Of a stretch of DNA of 64,000 nucleotides, positions 51,709 to 60,274 are shown piece after piece; positions within the stretch are counted from its first letter, which is position 1, and each line of letters opens with the position of its first letter. A program made the position numbers and the translations under genes. A model generated the notes under the pieces. The model did no database searches, had not been told where the DNA came from, and saw only the letters and a list, made by a program, of their open reading frames with translations. The DNA is from Pseudomonadota bacterium (GTDB lineage: Bacteria; Pseudomonadota; Gammaproteobacteria; Halothiobacillales; Halothiobacillaceae): NCBI GenBank assembly GCA_021795795.1, contig JAJYPA010000002.1, positions 1 to 64,000 of the forward strand, in the 5' to 3' direction.

Positions 51709-53823
51709 TTACCGACAACGAGAATCGAAACGTGAAAAAACCAGATCGCCACGGGTAAAAAACTCATCTTCGGTGAAGATTTGCCCGATTTGAGGTGCAA
51801 CCCACGGCAGACGTTTGGTCGAAACCAGACAACCTTGTATCTTAAAATCCATCAGGGCTTGTTCACGGGCAGCATCAAGATCAGGCGACAGCCGCCGGGC
51901 TGGATACCAGTGCATCCCTGAATAGGCACGGACAACGCCTACCCACAAAGTCTCACCCACCGCATTTCGATAGGGCGTCTTCCAAAGTAGCAGTGACAGC
52001 ATCTCAGTCTGCTTTGACGTCTGTATATGTCTGTTGTAAGCAAGCGTATACAACTCGTTATTCCAGAAAAGAGGAACGGATGGTGCCTGCAGATCGTCGA
52101 GCCCTTCGCGAGCCAGTTTTAATAATGCCGATGCGCCGATCGGACTTGCCTGCGTCCATCCGTCGGTGTGCAACGCATCGCGCAGGCCTGCCTCATCCCC
52201 GACAAGCAACGCGACGGACAATGGCTGCACCCGTGCTCCCAGCGTACCGCGAACATAATGCGGCAGATGAGTCTCAAGGAAGCTTTCCGCCTGTTGGGGC
52301 AATAGCTGAGATATGGATGCCTCCGGAATCGGAACGGGTGGGGTTCGGGCAGGCGCCAGCAACACCCCTGAATACACCGCTCCCACGAATACAAAAGCCA
52401 ACGGCAAGGCGAACGGCATGCTACGTATTTGCGACTGCTCGATGCGTGTTCGTGTCCATTCAGCCCAAACAATGGCCACCAGCAACCAAATGCCGCCAAG
52501 CAAGTAACCACCCAGCACATCGCTAAGGAAATGCACGCCAAGAACGATACGACTCAGCCCAATCGCCAAGACCAGGAGCAGCCAGGCGAAAAAAATATTG
52601 ACCCTCATGGGCCAGCTCGATATCTCCCGAAGCCAGATATAGGCCAGAAAGCCGAACAAACTGACCGAAATCAGAGCATGCCCACTCGGGAAGGCGTAAC
52701 TCGCCTCATGCACGGCGGCTTCAAGTGGGCGAGCGCGATGGAGTGCCCATTTGCCGGCAAAGGCAAACAAGGTGCTGCCACTCACCGAGATCAAAAGCGG
52801 CAGTATGTAAAATCGTCGCCGCGACAACCACAGCCAAATGCTCGAAACCAGCACAATGGCCACGACGACCTGCCAAACCCCGATATTACTCACCCACATT
52901 GCCGCCGTCTCCCACGCGGGGGCGCGTAGCGCGACCATGACTTCGGCCACGCTGTGATCCAGGGCGACAATTGGGTCGGACACGATCAGATCTTCGACAA
53001 GGCCACCGAACAACAGCAAAAGATAGAGGAATGCCACGCCGAACAGGGTAAGTGGAAGGCCGCTGAACTGTTGACGGTTCAGGCGTGCTCCAAGAAACCC
53101 GAACAAACGCGGATGCGCCCGCACCCTGGCTACTAATTCCGGGTTTTCGCGTAGGGTCTCGGCCAGCGCGTGTGATACAGAAACGACGGCAGCCCACCAA
53201 GCCGGGCCATTGCGTAGCATCCAGCGCCGCAGATACCAAAAAAGTAGAACCAAAATCGCAAGTAACGCCACGCCCAATCCGGCCCGTGACATCCATTGCT
53301 GCGCCAGCGTCAGGGAACGCGCGAACACGTAGCCCGCGCCAACCCACTGCAGCCCCCAACCCAGGGCGCCGAGCAGATTCCAGATAAAAAACCAGCCACG
53401 CGACATACCGACGGTGCCCGCCACAAAGGGCGCAACCTCTTTCAGACTGGGAATGAATCGTGCGAAAAAGACACTTTTTCCACCGTGCTTTGAAAAAAAT
53501 TCGTGCGCCTTCTCGATGTGCTCACGACGAAGCAACCAAAGCCCGTTTTCTGTCCAGCGACGCCCGTAGCGTCGACCGAGCGTGTAATTGACGTTATCGC
53601 CCAGCGTCGCACCGGCCACGGCGAAAATAAACAGCCAGAGGAAACTCGGGCCTCCGCTGCCTGCGGACAAAGCCCCCAACAACAACAACAAGGTAGATCC
53701 GGGCAGAAACAACCCGACGACCAGCACCGTTTCTACGAGCGCTGCCAAAAAGGCGATCCAGTAAATCCAGCCACTCAAGTGCTGGATAAAAGGCATCAAA
53801 GATTGCAACCACTGATCTAACAC
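51709..53823 (-). CDS. DedA-PAP2-LssY fusion membrane protein
   Basis: The product has about 704 residues from a GTG (VLDQWLQSLMPF) that follows GGAA; an ATG 162 bp upstream is not supported. Residues about 5-200 form a DedA/SNARE-associated domain (FLPGSTLLLLLGALSAG, FFARFIPSLKEVAPFVAGTVGM). A PAP2 lipid phosphatase follows (about 270-465) with KWALHRARP, the PSGHA motif and SRIVLGVHFLSD. The C-terminal 190 residues resemble LssY (WNNELYTLAYNRH, ALLVGDEAGLRDALHTDGW). It may move and dephosphorylate undecaprenyl or other lipid phosphates in one chain. Confidence 0.9.
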   Translation of the reverse strand: MLDQWLQSLMPFIQHLSGWIYWIAFLAALVETVLVVGLFLPGSTLLLLLGALSAGSGGPSFLWLFIFAVAGATLGDNVNYTLGRRYGRRWTENGLWLLRREHIEKAHEFFSKHGGKSVFFARFIPSLKEVAPFVAGTVGMSRGWFFIWNLLGALGWGLQWVGAGYVFARSLTLAQQWMSRAGLGVALLAILVLLFWYLRRWMLRNGPAWWAAVVSVSHALAETLRENPELVARVRAHPRLFGFLGARLNRQQFSGLPLTLFGVAFLYLLLLFGGLVEDLIVSDPIVALDHSVAEVMVALRAPAWETAAMWVSNIGVWQVVVAIVLVSSIWLWLSRRRFYILPLLISVSGSTLFAFAGKWALHRARPLEAAVHEASYAFPSGHALISVSLFGFLAYIWLREISSWPMRVNIFFAWLLLVLAIGLSRIVLGVHFLSDVLGGYLLGGIWLLVAIVWAEWTRTRIEQSQIRSMPFALPLAFVFVGAVYSGVLLAPARTPPVPIPEASISQLLPQQAESFLETHLPHYVRGTLGARVQPLSVALLVGDEAGLRDALHTDGWTQASPIGASALLKLAREGLDDLQAPSVPLFWNNELYTLAYNRHIQTSKQTEMLSLLLWKTPYRNAVGETLWVGVVRAYSGMHWYPARRLSPDLDAAREQALMDFKIQGCLVSTKRLPWVAPQIGQIFTEDEFFTRGDLVFSRFDSRCR

Positions 53824-54011
53824 ATTAATTTCCAGTATTCCTACGGTATATATCGACTTAGAGGCGGTAGAGTCTAATCTACGGTAAAGAAAGTCATATC
53901 GTGCTTCGATTACGCTCAGGCTTACCGAACCACGCCTCAGAAAAAAATCCGGCCGCAACAGAGCTTCTGTTGAGAGCCGGATCATTTTTAACTCAAGACT
54001 CGATCCGAATG

Positions 54012-54326
54012 TTAATCGGGATGCGAACTTTCCTTGTCGTTTTCGAGCACAGAACCTGTCTGGGCATCGACGCCAACTTCATAGACAACCTTGTCTGTCC
54101 CTTTGATATCGAAAGAATACCGCAACCCGCTACCGCCCTTCTCTTTTTCCAGCTCCTCGTCCGTGATTGTCCCCGGGCGTGCTTTCAGGGCGATGCCCTG
54201 GGCTTCAGTCATGGTGATCTTTGCGTGCTTGGCGAGGTTTTCTCCGCTATAGGCCTGCGCGCCAACAATGCCCATCAGCGAAAGGCTGACGCCGGTGATG
54301 CTTGCGATGATATAACGTGATTTCAT
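54012..54326 (-). CDS. Periplasmic PepSY-domain protein
   Basis: The product has 104 residues. A Sec signal (MKSRYIIASITGVSLSLMG ... GAQA) precedes one PepSY domain: ITMTEAQGIALKARPGTITDEELEKEKGG, YSFDIKGTDKVVYEVGVDAQTG. PepSY domains are small and often inhibit peptidases or serve in membrane-bound sensors; here it is a stand-alone secreted form, similar to YpeB-like proteins next to two-component systems. No neighbour explains it. Expression may be independent. Confidence 0.85.
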   Translation of the reverse strand: MKSRYIIASITGVSLSLMGIVGAQAYSGENLAKHAKITMTEAQGIALKARPGTITDEELEKEKGGSGLRYSFDIKGTDKVVYEVGVDAQTGSVLENDKESSHPD

Positions 54327-54492
54327 GATACGTACCTCATTGGTTTCAGGTGGTGATCAACGATTTCGTTGATGCAAGATCACCTTAACAAAGGGCACTT
54401 ATCCACAAGGTGACCGGATCATGAAGACTTGGTAATCCGATATCGGAGTGGAAAACGCTTACTTAGGGGCATTACAGGGAAGTGGTGCCGCG

Positions 54493-54626
54493 CATCCTGT
54501 TTTCGTGCCCTCAGATCATCCATGATCTGAGCCCGCCAAGGCGGATACGGCCCTCAAATCATCCTGTTTTCGTGCCCTCAGATCATCCATGATCTGAGCC
54601 CACCAAGGCGGATGCGGTAATCAAAT
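54493..54626. repeat. Tandem 67-bp duplication with hairpins
   Basis: The unit starting CATCCTGTTTTCGTGCCC (54493) recurs 67 bp later (54560) with few changes. Each copy has a perfect 10-bp-arm hairpin (CTCAGATCAT / ATGATCTGAG) and a CCGCCAAGGCGG-type stem. The trailing GATGCGGTAATCAAATCAATCGC matches the interior of the family 2 element at 30578, so this is probably a rearranged member. Confidence 0.7.
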
Positions 54627-54659
54627 CAATCGCATATGTGCGATTTGAATAATTTTCTT

Positions 54660-55028
54660 TTGGGGCGTGAGTTCATTGCGGCTGGATACATCTCCGTATC
54701 TCGAACTTGATAAGCTCCTCGGCATACATTTTCTTCAGCCGACGGTTCTCCTCTTACAGTTCCCTGAGCCGCGCCATCAATGACGCATCCATGCCGCCAA
54801 ATTTGGAACGCCATATACAATAAGGTGGCGCTGCTCATGCCATGCTCCCAGCGTCAAGCCTGGCACAAGGCTAGGCACAAGCTTGGCATGGGCGAGCCAG
54901 CCTCTGTCTGCTTGAGGATGCTCAGTATCTGACTATCGGTATATCGTGAATTTTTTATCGGAAATCCCCTGCGTTTACTTCTCGAGAAAATTCCACTTCT
55001 GAATACCGCTATTTTCTGGGGGGATTAC
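54660..55028 (-). pseudogene. IS3-type OrfA remnant (frameshifted)
   Basis: The minus strand reads KNSRYTDSQILSILKQTEAGSP near 54960-54890, then HGMSSAT, a frameshift to MDASLMARL, and another to RRLKKMYAEELIK. This is the start of IS3-family OrfA broken by at least two frameshifts. The outer end TGAATACCGCTATTTTCTGG near 55000 may be the terminal repeat. No OrfB catalytic part is present. It lies between the PepSY gene and mgsC. Confidence 0.75.
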
Positions 55029-55083
55029 CCATTTGCACATACCCCATTCAATAATTGAGTAAATTGTTTACAAGGCAAGTTGA

Positions 55084-56448
55084 TCAGTAACCTGCCATAC
55101 CAGGGACCCAGTCCGTTCCAGCAAGAGGCAGGCGCGCCATTGCCGCAGCCTCTACGGTTAAAGCAACCAAATCCTCTCTTTCCAAGTGATGAACATTCTG
55201 CTTGCCGCAAGCGCGAGCGATAGTAGTCAGCTCCATATTCAGGGTTTTCAGATAATTACGCAGGCGTTTGGCGCCAATCTCCGGCTGAAGTCGCTGCTCG
55301 AGGATGGCATCTTGGGTTGTGATGCCCACGGGGCATTTGCCCGTGTGGCAGTGATGACAAAAGCCAGGCGCCGTTCCCAATGCCGCATAGTCTTTTTCAG
55401 CAGATAGATGTTGTCCGTTCTGGATGTATGACTCGCTGTTGCAGCCTAGGGCGACCAGCACGCCTTGGCCGATGGCAACAGCATCCGCCCCCATGGCCAA
55501 TGCCTTGGCGACATCGGCCCCGGTACGAATCCCTCCGGAAACAATCAACTGCACGGTACCTTTCATATTAAGGTCCTCTAATGCTTCGACTGCCTGTCGC
55601 AGCGCTGCCAAAGTCGGGATTCCGACATGCTCAATAAAACAGGTCTGTGTGGCCGCCGTTCCGCCTTGCATACCATCTACCACAATCACATCAGCGCCCG
55701 CGTGAACGGCCAATTTGACATCGTGAAAGGTTCGGGTCGCCCCCACCTTGACGTAGATAGGTTTCTCCCAATCCGTCATCTCGCGCAATTCATGAATTTT
55801 GATAGCCAGATCGTCTGGACCCGTCCAGTCCGGATGACGACAGGCCGAGCGCTGATCGATGCCTTCTGGCAAGGCACGCATCTTAGCGACGCGCGAACTG
55901 ACCTTCTGTCCTAACAACATACCGCCGCCGCCCGGTTTTGCACCTTGCCCGATGACAACTTCGATCGCATCTGCCCGACGGACATCGTCTGGATTGAAGC
56001 CATAACGAGAAGGTAGGCACTGATAAACCAGCGTTTTGGAAGATAGACGCTCTTCCTGGGTCATCCCGCCATCCCCGGTAGTCGTTGAGGTACCCAACTC
56101 AGAAGCGGCACGACCTAATGATTCCTTGACATGGGCCGAGAGCGAACCAAAGCTCATGCCGGCAATGGTGATCGGAATTTCAAGTTCGATGGGTTTCTTC
56201 GCAAAACGAGTACCAAGCAGGGTTTTAGTGACGCACTTTTCTCGGTAACCCTCAAGTGGGTAGCGCGACAGTGAAGCCCCGAGGAACACTAAATCGTCAA
56301 AATTCGGCAACTTGCGCTTAGCGCCTAAGCCTCGAATTTCATAGAGACCGTGGGCAGCCGCATTACGAATATAATCCTGGGTCTTATGATCGTAACCAGC
56401 CGATTCTTCACGGGAAATGTGTTTGAGTTGTTCGGGTTTTGTTTCCAT
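55084..56448 (-). CDS. mgsC: N-methylglutamate synthase subunit C (GltB2-like, FMN)
   Basis: The product has 454 residues from METKPEQLKH, with GAGG upstream. It is the FMN-binding domain of glutamate synthase: AGMSFGSLSAHVKESLGRAA, GTSTTTGDGGMTQEER, GGGMLLGQKVS, VDGMQGGTAATQT, and the late Cys cluster CHHCHTGKCPVGIT that should hold an iron-sulfur centre. MgsC makes N-methylglutamate from glutamate and methylamine with MgsA and MgsB. It closes the mgd-gmaS-mgs cluster. Length is that of the stand-alone GltB2 type, without the glutaminase domain. Confidence 0.9.
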   Translation of the reverse strand: METKPEQLKHISREESAGYDHKTQDYIRNAAAHGLYEIRGLGAKRKLPNFDDLVFLGASLSRYPLEGYREKCVTKTLLGTRFAKKPIELEIPITIAGMSFGSLSAHVKESLGRAASELGTSTTTGDGGMTQEERLSSKTLVYQCLPSRYGFNPDDVRRADAIEVVIGQGAKPGGGGMLLGQKVSSRVAKMRALPEGIDQRSACRHPDWTGPDDLAIKIHELREMTDWEKPIYVKVGATRTFHDVKLAVHAGADVIVVDGMQGGTAATQTCFIEHVGIPTLAALRQAVEALEDLNMKGTVQLIVSGGIRTGADVAKALAMGADAVAIGQGVLVALGCNSESYIQNGQHLSAEKDYAALGTAPGFCHHCHTGKCPVGITTQDAILEQRLQPEIGAKRLRNYLKTLNMELTTIARACGKQNVHHLEREDLVALTVEAAAMARLPLAGTDWVPGMAGY

Positions 56449-56458
56449 AATTGGGTCC

Positions 56459-57148
56459 TCAATATTCCTGATTGGCGTCGGCGTTCCAGTGATATAACTC
56501 GCGCTTGGATGCGATCCGCTTGAACTCACTCGGTGCATGTTCCATTCCGGCCTGAGCCAGCAAATCGGCTACGGCGGCCAGATCGTCTTCGCTCATCGGT
56601 TCAATATGGGTGTCAGCGCCGAGTGATTTAATCTTGCCGCGCACATAGATCACTGCTTCATATAGAGAGTCACCAAGAGCATCGCCGGCATCACCGCAAA
56701 TGACCATGCGCCCCGCCTGTGCCATAAAGGCGGAGAAACTCCCCACGGAACCACCTACCACGATATCGCCGCCTTTGAGAGAGATACCGCAGCGAAGTCC
56801 TGCATCGCCGTCGATAACCAGTAGGCCACCGTGCGCGGATGCACCGGCACCGTTGGAGGCGAAGCCTTTGACGTGTACCTTGCCGCTCATCATGTTCTCA
56901 GCGACGCCCGTTCCGGCGCTGCCACGGATGATGACGCTGCCGGTCTTGTTCATGCCGCCTGCGTAATAACCGGCATGCCCCTTCACCTCGACTTCTACGG
57001 GGCAGTCCAAACCCACAGCGATGTTGTGCGCACCATCGGGATTGAGCACAACAACCTTCTCAACTGCTCCAGTTTTAGCCTCGTGATGCAGAAACTGGTT
57101 AAGCTCGCGGAGTGGGGTTGTTGCCAGATCAAAAATCATGCTTTCCAT
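56459..57148 (-). CDS. mgsB: N-methylglutamate synthase subunit B (GXGXG domain)
   Basis: The product has 229 residues. The start has GAGGAG upstream; a Met three codons later would overlap mgsA by 4 bp. The GXGXG beta-helix of glutamate synthase is seen as repeated Gly turns: GHAGYYAGGMNKTGSVIIRG, SAGTGVAENMMSGKVHVKG, GGDIVVGGSVGS. It corresponds to the C-terminal domain of large glutamate synthase, which here is a separate protein. It lies between mgsA and mgsC. Confidence 0.9.
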   Translation of the reverse strand: MESMIFDLATTPLRELNQFLHHEAKTGAVEKVVVLNPDGAHNIAVGLDCPVEVEVKGHAGYYAGGMNKTGSVIIRGSAGTGVAENMMSGKVHVKGFASNGAGASAHGGLLVIDGDAGLRCGISLKGGDIVVGGSVGSFSAFMAQAGRMVICGDAGDALGDSLYEAVIYVRGKIKSLGADTHIEPMSEDDLAAVADLLAQAGMEHAPSEFKRIASKRELYHWNADANQEY

Positions 57149-58044
57149 ACGTACATCTCCTCGGGCGCGGGCTCGAAAACGTGGGCATTTTTGATGTCAG
57201 GTAGATGAGCAAGTGAACGGAATTCCGAGGCAATTGCCACATAATCGTCTGTCTCGGCAACCAAGGCCGGTTTGCAGGCAAAGGGGTCGCGGATCAGCGC
57301 CAATTCGTCCGGCGTGCCCATCAGGAAGGTGTAGAAACCATCCAGCTCCTCAAAACCTTTCTGCAGCGCCACCTCCAGATCATCACCCTCGCGCAAGCGC
57401 CATTCCAGAAAACGGCAGGCGGCTTCGGTATCGTTATCGGTTTCGAATGTGATGCCATGAGGTTCCAGCATCCGGCGAATGCCATGAGGGTTGGACAGCG
57501 AGCCATTGTGCACAAGGCAGAAGTCTTCGCCTGCCGTGAACGGGTGGGCACGTTCTGGGGTTACTGCTGATTCAGTCGCCATCCGCGTATGCCCGACCAG
57601 ATGGCTGCCTTTCAAGCTCGCAAAGTCGTAGCGTGCAGCTACTTCCGCCGGGGTTCCAATATCTTTATAGAGGTCGATGCTCCGCCCAGTCGACAGAAAC
57701 TGCAACTTCGAATGATGCTCCTTAATCCATCGCTTGATGGCTTCGGGATCGAAGCTAGTGGTCAGAATGGCGTGATTGCCCCGGACATCCACGGTCACCG
57801 TGGTGCCCAGATGCGATTTCAGATCGTGTGCCAAACCCTGCCAGTTGAAATCGGCGCCAGCCTCGGTCAACCCGGAATAGACGCTGATCTTGCGCTCGCC
57901 GACCGGCAGGGGGGGCGTGAATACCGCCAGGCCGGCCGAATCAGAGCCGCGCTCGGTCATGCCGATCAGCATCGGCACCATCAACTCACCCAGCCGCGCG
58001 CGCAGAGGCGGTGACTTAACCAATAATCCAACAATTCCACACAT
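57136..58044 (-). CDS. mgsA: N-methylglutamate synthase subunit A (class II amidotransferase-like)
   Basis: The product has 302 residues starting MCGIVGLL, so Cys2 becomes the N-terminal nucleophile of the Ntn fold after Met removal. GHTRMATESAVTPERAHPF and LVHNGSLSNPHGIRR are the glutamine-binding motifs of class II amidotransferases such as PurF and GltB. With MgsB and MgsC it forms a split glutamate synthase-like complex that transfers methylamine instead of ammonia. The overlap with mgsB suggests coupled translation. Confidence 0.92.
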   Translation of the reverse strand: MCGIVGLLVKSPPLRARLGELMVPMLIGMTERGSDSAGLAVFTPPLPVGERKISVYSGLTEAGADFNWQGLAHDLKSHLGTTVTVDVRGNHAILTTSFDPEAIKRWIKEHHSKLQFLSTGRSIDLYKDIGTPAEVAARYDFASLKGSHLVGHTRMATESAVTPERAHPFTAGEDFCLVHNGSLSNPHGIRRMLEPHGITFETDNDTEAACRFLEWRLREGDDLEVALQKGFEELDGFYTFLMGTPDELALIRDPFACKPALVAETDDYVAIASEFRSLAHLPDIKNAHVFEPAPEEMYVWKA

Positions 58045-58101
58045 GATGTTCTCCCATCGCTAAGGACAGCCCAGTGGGGCGGGCTGTGGTGTGAGTCTTA
58101 G

Positions 58102-58252
58102 GGAAGCGCTGATTTATTCAGCGCTTCCCGCTTGGGGCAGGATGCTCCAACACGAACAAAGACGTAAGTCTTTGATTCGTGAGAGCCATCGCGGGCGTGC
58201 ACCGCGATGAGCGAGCTGATTTATTCCAAGGACGGAATAAATCAGCATATCC
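58102..58252. repeat. MITE-like element, family 1, copy D (151 bp)
   Basis: Begins GGAAGCGCTGATTTATTC and ends GGAATAAATCAGCATATCC, flanked by TTAG (58098-58101) and CTAG (58253-58256). Its ends are the closest in the window to the IS5-type element at 16051. Internal hairpins differ in sequence from copies A and B but keep the layout. The right flank CTAG includes the gmaS stop codon. It lies in the gmaS-mgsA gap. Confidence 0.8.
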
Positions 58253-59581
58253 CTAGAAAAATTCCAGATAATTCTTGATTTCCCAGTCCGAAACATGCCG
58301 CATGTATTCCACCCACTCCATGTGTTTGAGCTTGAGGAACTCTGCCGCCACCGGGCCGAGCGCGGCGCAGAGCACGGCGTCTTCCTCCAACGCTTTTAAT
58401 GCTTCATGCAGATTCTGTGGCAGAATCTCGATACCCTCGTTTTTCAAATCTGCGGGTGACAAATCATAAAGATTCATGTTGTGCGGCTTACCGGGGTCCA
58501 AATTTTTTTCAATACCATCCAGGCCCGCAGCAATGACCGCGGCGGTCGCCAAATAGGGGTTGCATGATCCGTCCGGTAGACGCAATTCGAGACGCCCCCC
58601 CGGAATGCGAATCAGAGAAGAACGGTTGTTGTCGCCATAGCCGATATAGGCCGGTGCCCAGGTTGCACCGGTCAGCGACCGACCAACCACCAGCCGCTTA
58701 TAGGAATTGACGGTTGGCGCGCAGATCGCAGCCAGTGCAGGTGCGTGCCTGAGCACACCCGCCATGAATTGATAGGCCAGTTTCGACAGATCCATACCCT
58801 GAGGGTCGTTCTTGTCCTGGAACAGGTTGCGTTGACCGTCGCCAAGCGACATGTGCATATGCATGCCATTGCCCGGACTGGTCGCAAATGGCTTGGGCAT
58901 GAAGGAGCAGATCAAGCCCATTTCGTTGGCGATTTCGCAGGCCGCCATCTTGAAGAAAATGTAGTTGTCGCAGGAGCTGAGGCAGTCTTCGAAAGCGTAA
59001 TTGATCTCGAACTGGCCGTTGGCATCCTCATGGTCGATCTGATAGGCATCGATCCCGACCGCCTTGATGCTGTCGGTGAGTTTTTCCAGAAAGGCGCGCG
59101 AACGGGACAACCCCTTGTAGTCGTAGCATGGTTTGGCCTGCGTGTCGCTGTTGTCATACGGTTGGATCTGGCCATCTGGCCCCTTTTTGAGCAACGAAAA
59201 CTCGGGTTCCAAGCCAGTGTAGAAAGTCAGGCCCTTTTCTTCCAGGTGCTTCAACTGATTTTTCAGCGTAACGCGGGCATCAATGGCCCACGGCTCATCA
59301 TGGACGTGCCCATCGCAGACAATGCGGGCGTAGCCGGGTTGCCAAGGTACGAGAGATAACGTATCAAGATCGCCAACCGCCATGTAGTCCGGCCCATGTG
59401 GTTCGATGCCCATCCCCCAGATAGCGAACCCGGCGAACCCAGCACCCTGGGTGATGATGTCGTCGAAGTGGTCCACTGGCACAGACTTGGCCCTGGCGGT
59501 GCCGTGAATATCAACAAACTGGGCAAGGACGTATTTAACGTTATTGTCCGCAAGAAATACCTTCGCTTCAGCAGGGGTCAT
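58253..59581 (-). CDS. gmaS: Gamma-glutamylmethylamide synthetase
   Basis: The product has 442 residues and is glutamine-synthetase-like (type III/GMAS). Landmarks: [68 protein letters not shown], and [33 protein letters not shown]. It ligates methylamine to glutamate using ATP, giving gamma-glutamylmethylamide, the entry of the N-methylglutamate pathway. It sits between mgdD and mgsA. The stop codon TAG is contributed by the CTAG flanking a MITE. Confidence 0.92.
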   Translation of the reverse strand: MTPAEAKVFLADNNVKYVLAQFVDIHGTARAKSVPVDHFDDIITQGAGFAGFAIWGMGIEPHGPDYMAVGDLDTLSLVPWQPGYARIVCDGHVHDEPWAIDARVTLKNQLKHLEEKGLTFYTGLEPEFSLLKKGPDGQIQPYDNSDTQAKPCYDYKGLSRSRAFLEKLTDSIKAVGIDAYQIDHEDANGQFEINYAFEDCLSSCDNYIFFKMAACEIANEMGLICSFMPKPFATSPGNGMHMHMSLGDGQRNLFQDKNDPQGMDLSKLAYQFMAGVLRHAPALAAICAPTVNSYKRLVVGRSLTGATWAPAYIGYGDNNRSSLIRIPGGRLELRLPDGSCNPYLATAAVIAAGLDGIEKNLDPGKPHNMNLYDLSPADLKNEGIEILPQNLHEALKALEEDAVLCAALGPVAAEFLKLKHMEWVEYMRHVSDWEIKNYLEFF

Positions 59582-59626
59582 GTTAGCTCTCCCAAATGGG
59601 GTTTGAAGTGATGGGGGTAAACGGGT

Positions 59627-60274
59627 TCATGGCAGAGCATCCAGACCAATGCCGCCACCACCGAGCTCTTCTGCGATGCCCGTCAGGGTTTCCCAGAGAT
59701 AAGGGCCGTAGGTGCCATCGCACCACAGTCGAAAAACGGGGTGGATTTTGTCACCGGTAGCAAGTACCAGGATGCTGACGCCGGCCATCGAGGTCAGCAC
59801 CAGTTGTTCAGGGTCGGCAGCCAGACAGCGAAAATCGACATTGCAGGTCTGCAACAGGAGCTCGTTGACCCGGCTGCCGCAAAGCGCGAAGGCCGCATCC
59901 TGACGCAGCACCGGATAGACTCCTGGCGAGCGTGGGGTTTGCATGATTTGCGCGACGAGCGTTGGGTTGCTCTCGATCAAATATTCGGTTCGGCCCAGGC
60001 GACTGATCAGCCCGCCATCGGGGAGCGCGAGCCAGCTGTTCGGGCGGGATGGTAGCGGCAGCCCCAGATCGGCTAGCCATCCTGCTGCGCCAGCACCCTT
60101 GGCGCCCGTGCGCGGCAGATGTGAAAGGTCGGCAACGCCAAGCAGGGTGGCTTTTTGCGGATCGCGGGCATCAAACTTTCGAACTGAAGGTGGTAACGAA
60201 TCCGAGTCACTCCATGCAGAGGCTTTAGCCAGCAGGACATCGTGGATTGGACTCAATGGTGAGGGGCTTTTCAT
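59627..60274 (-). CDS. mgdD: N-methylglutamate dehydrogenase subunit D (sarcosine oxidase gamma-like)
   Basis: The product has 215 residues from MKSPSPLSPIHD, whose ATG overlaps the mgdC stop by 4 bp; the longer reading is shadow sequence. The fold is that of the SoxG gamma subunit (SRLGRTEYLIE, LCGSRVNELLLQTCNVDF). In the dehydrogenase it should help bind folate or stabilise the complex. It is last of the four mgd genes. Conservation in this family is low, so identity rests partly on position. Confidence 0.82.
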   Translation of the reverse strand: MKSPSPLSPIHDVLLAKASAWSDSDSLPPSVRKFDARDPQKATLLGVADLSHLPRTGAKGAGAAGWLADLGLPLPSRPNSWLALPDGGLISRLGRTEYLIESNPTLVAQIMQTPRSPGVYPVLRQDAAFALCGSRVNELLLQTCNVDFRCLAADPEQLVLTSMAGVSILVLATGDKIHPVFRLWCDGTYGPYLWETLTGIAEELGGGGIGLDALP

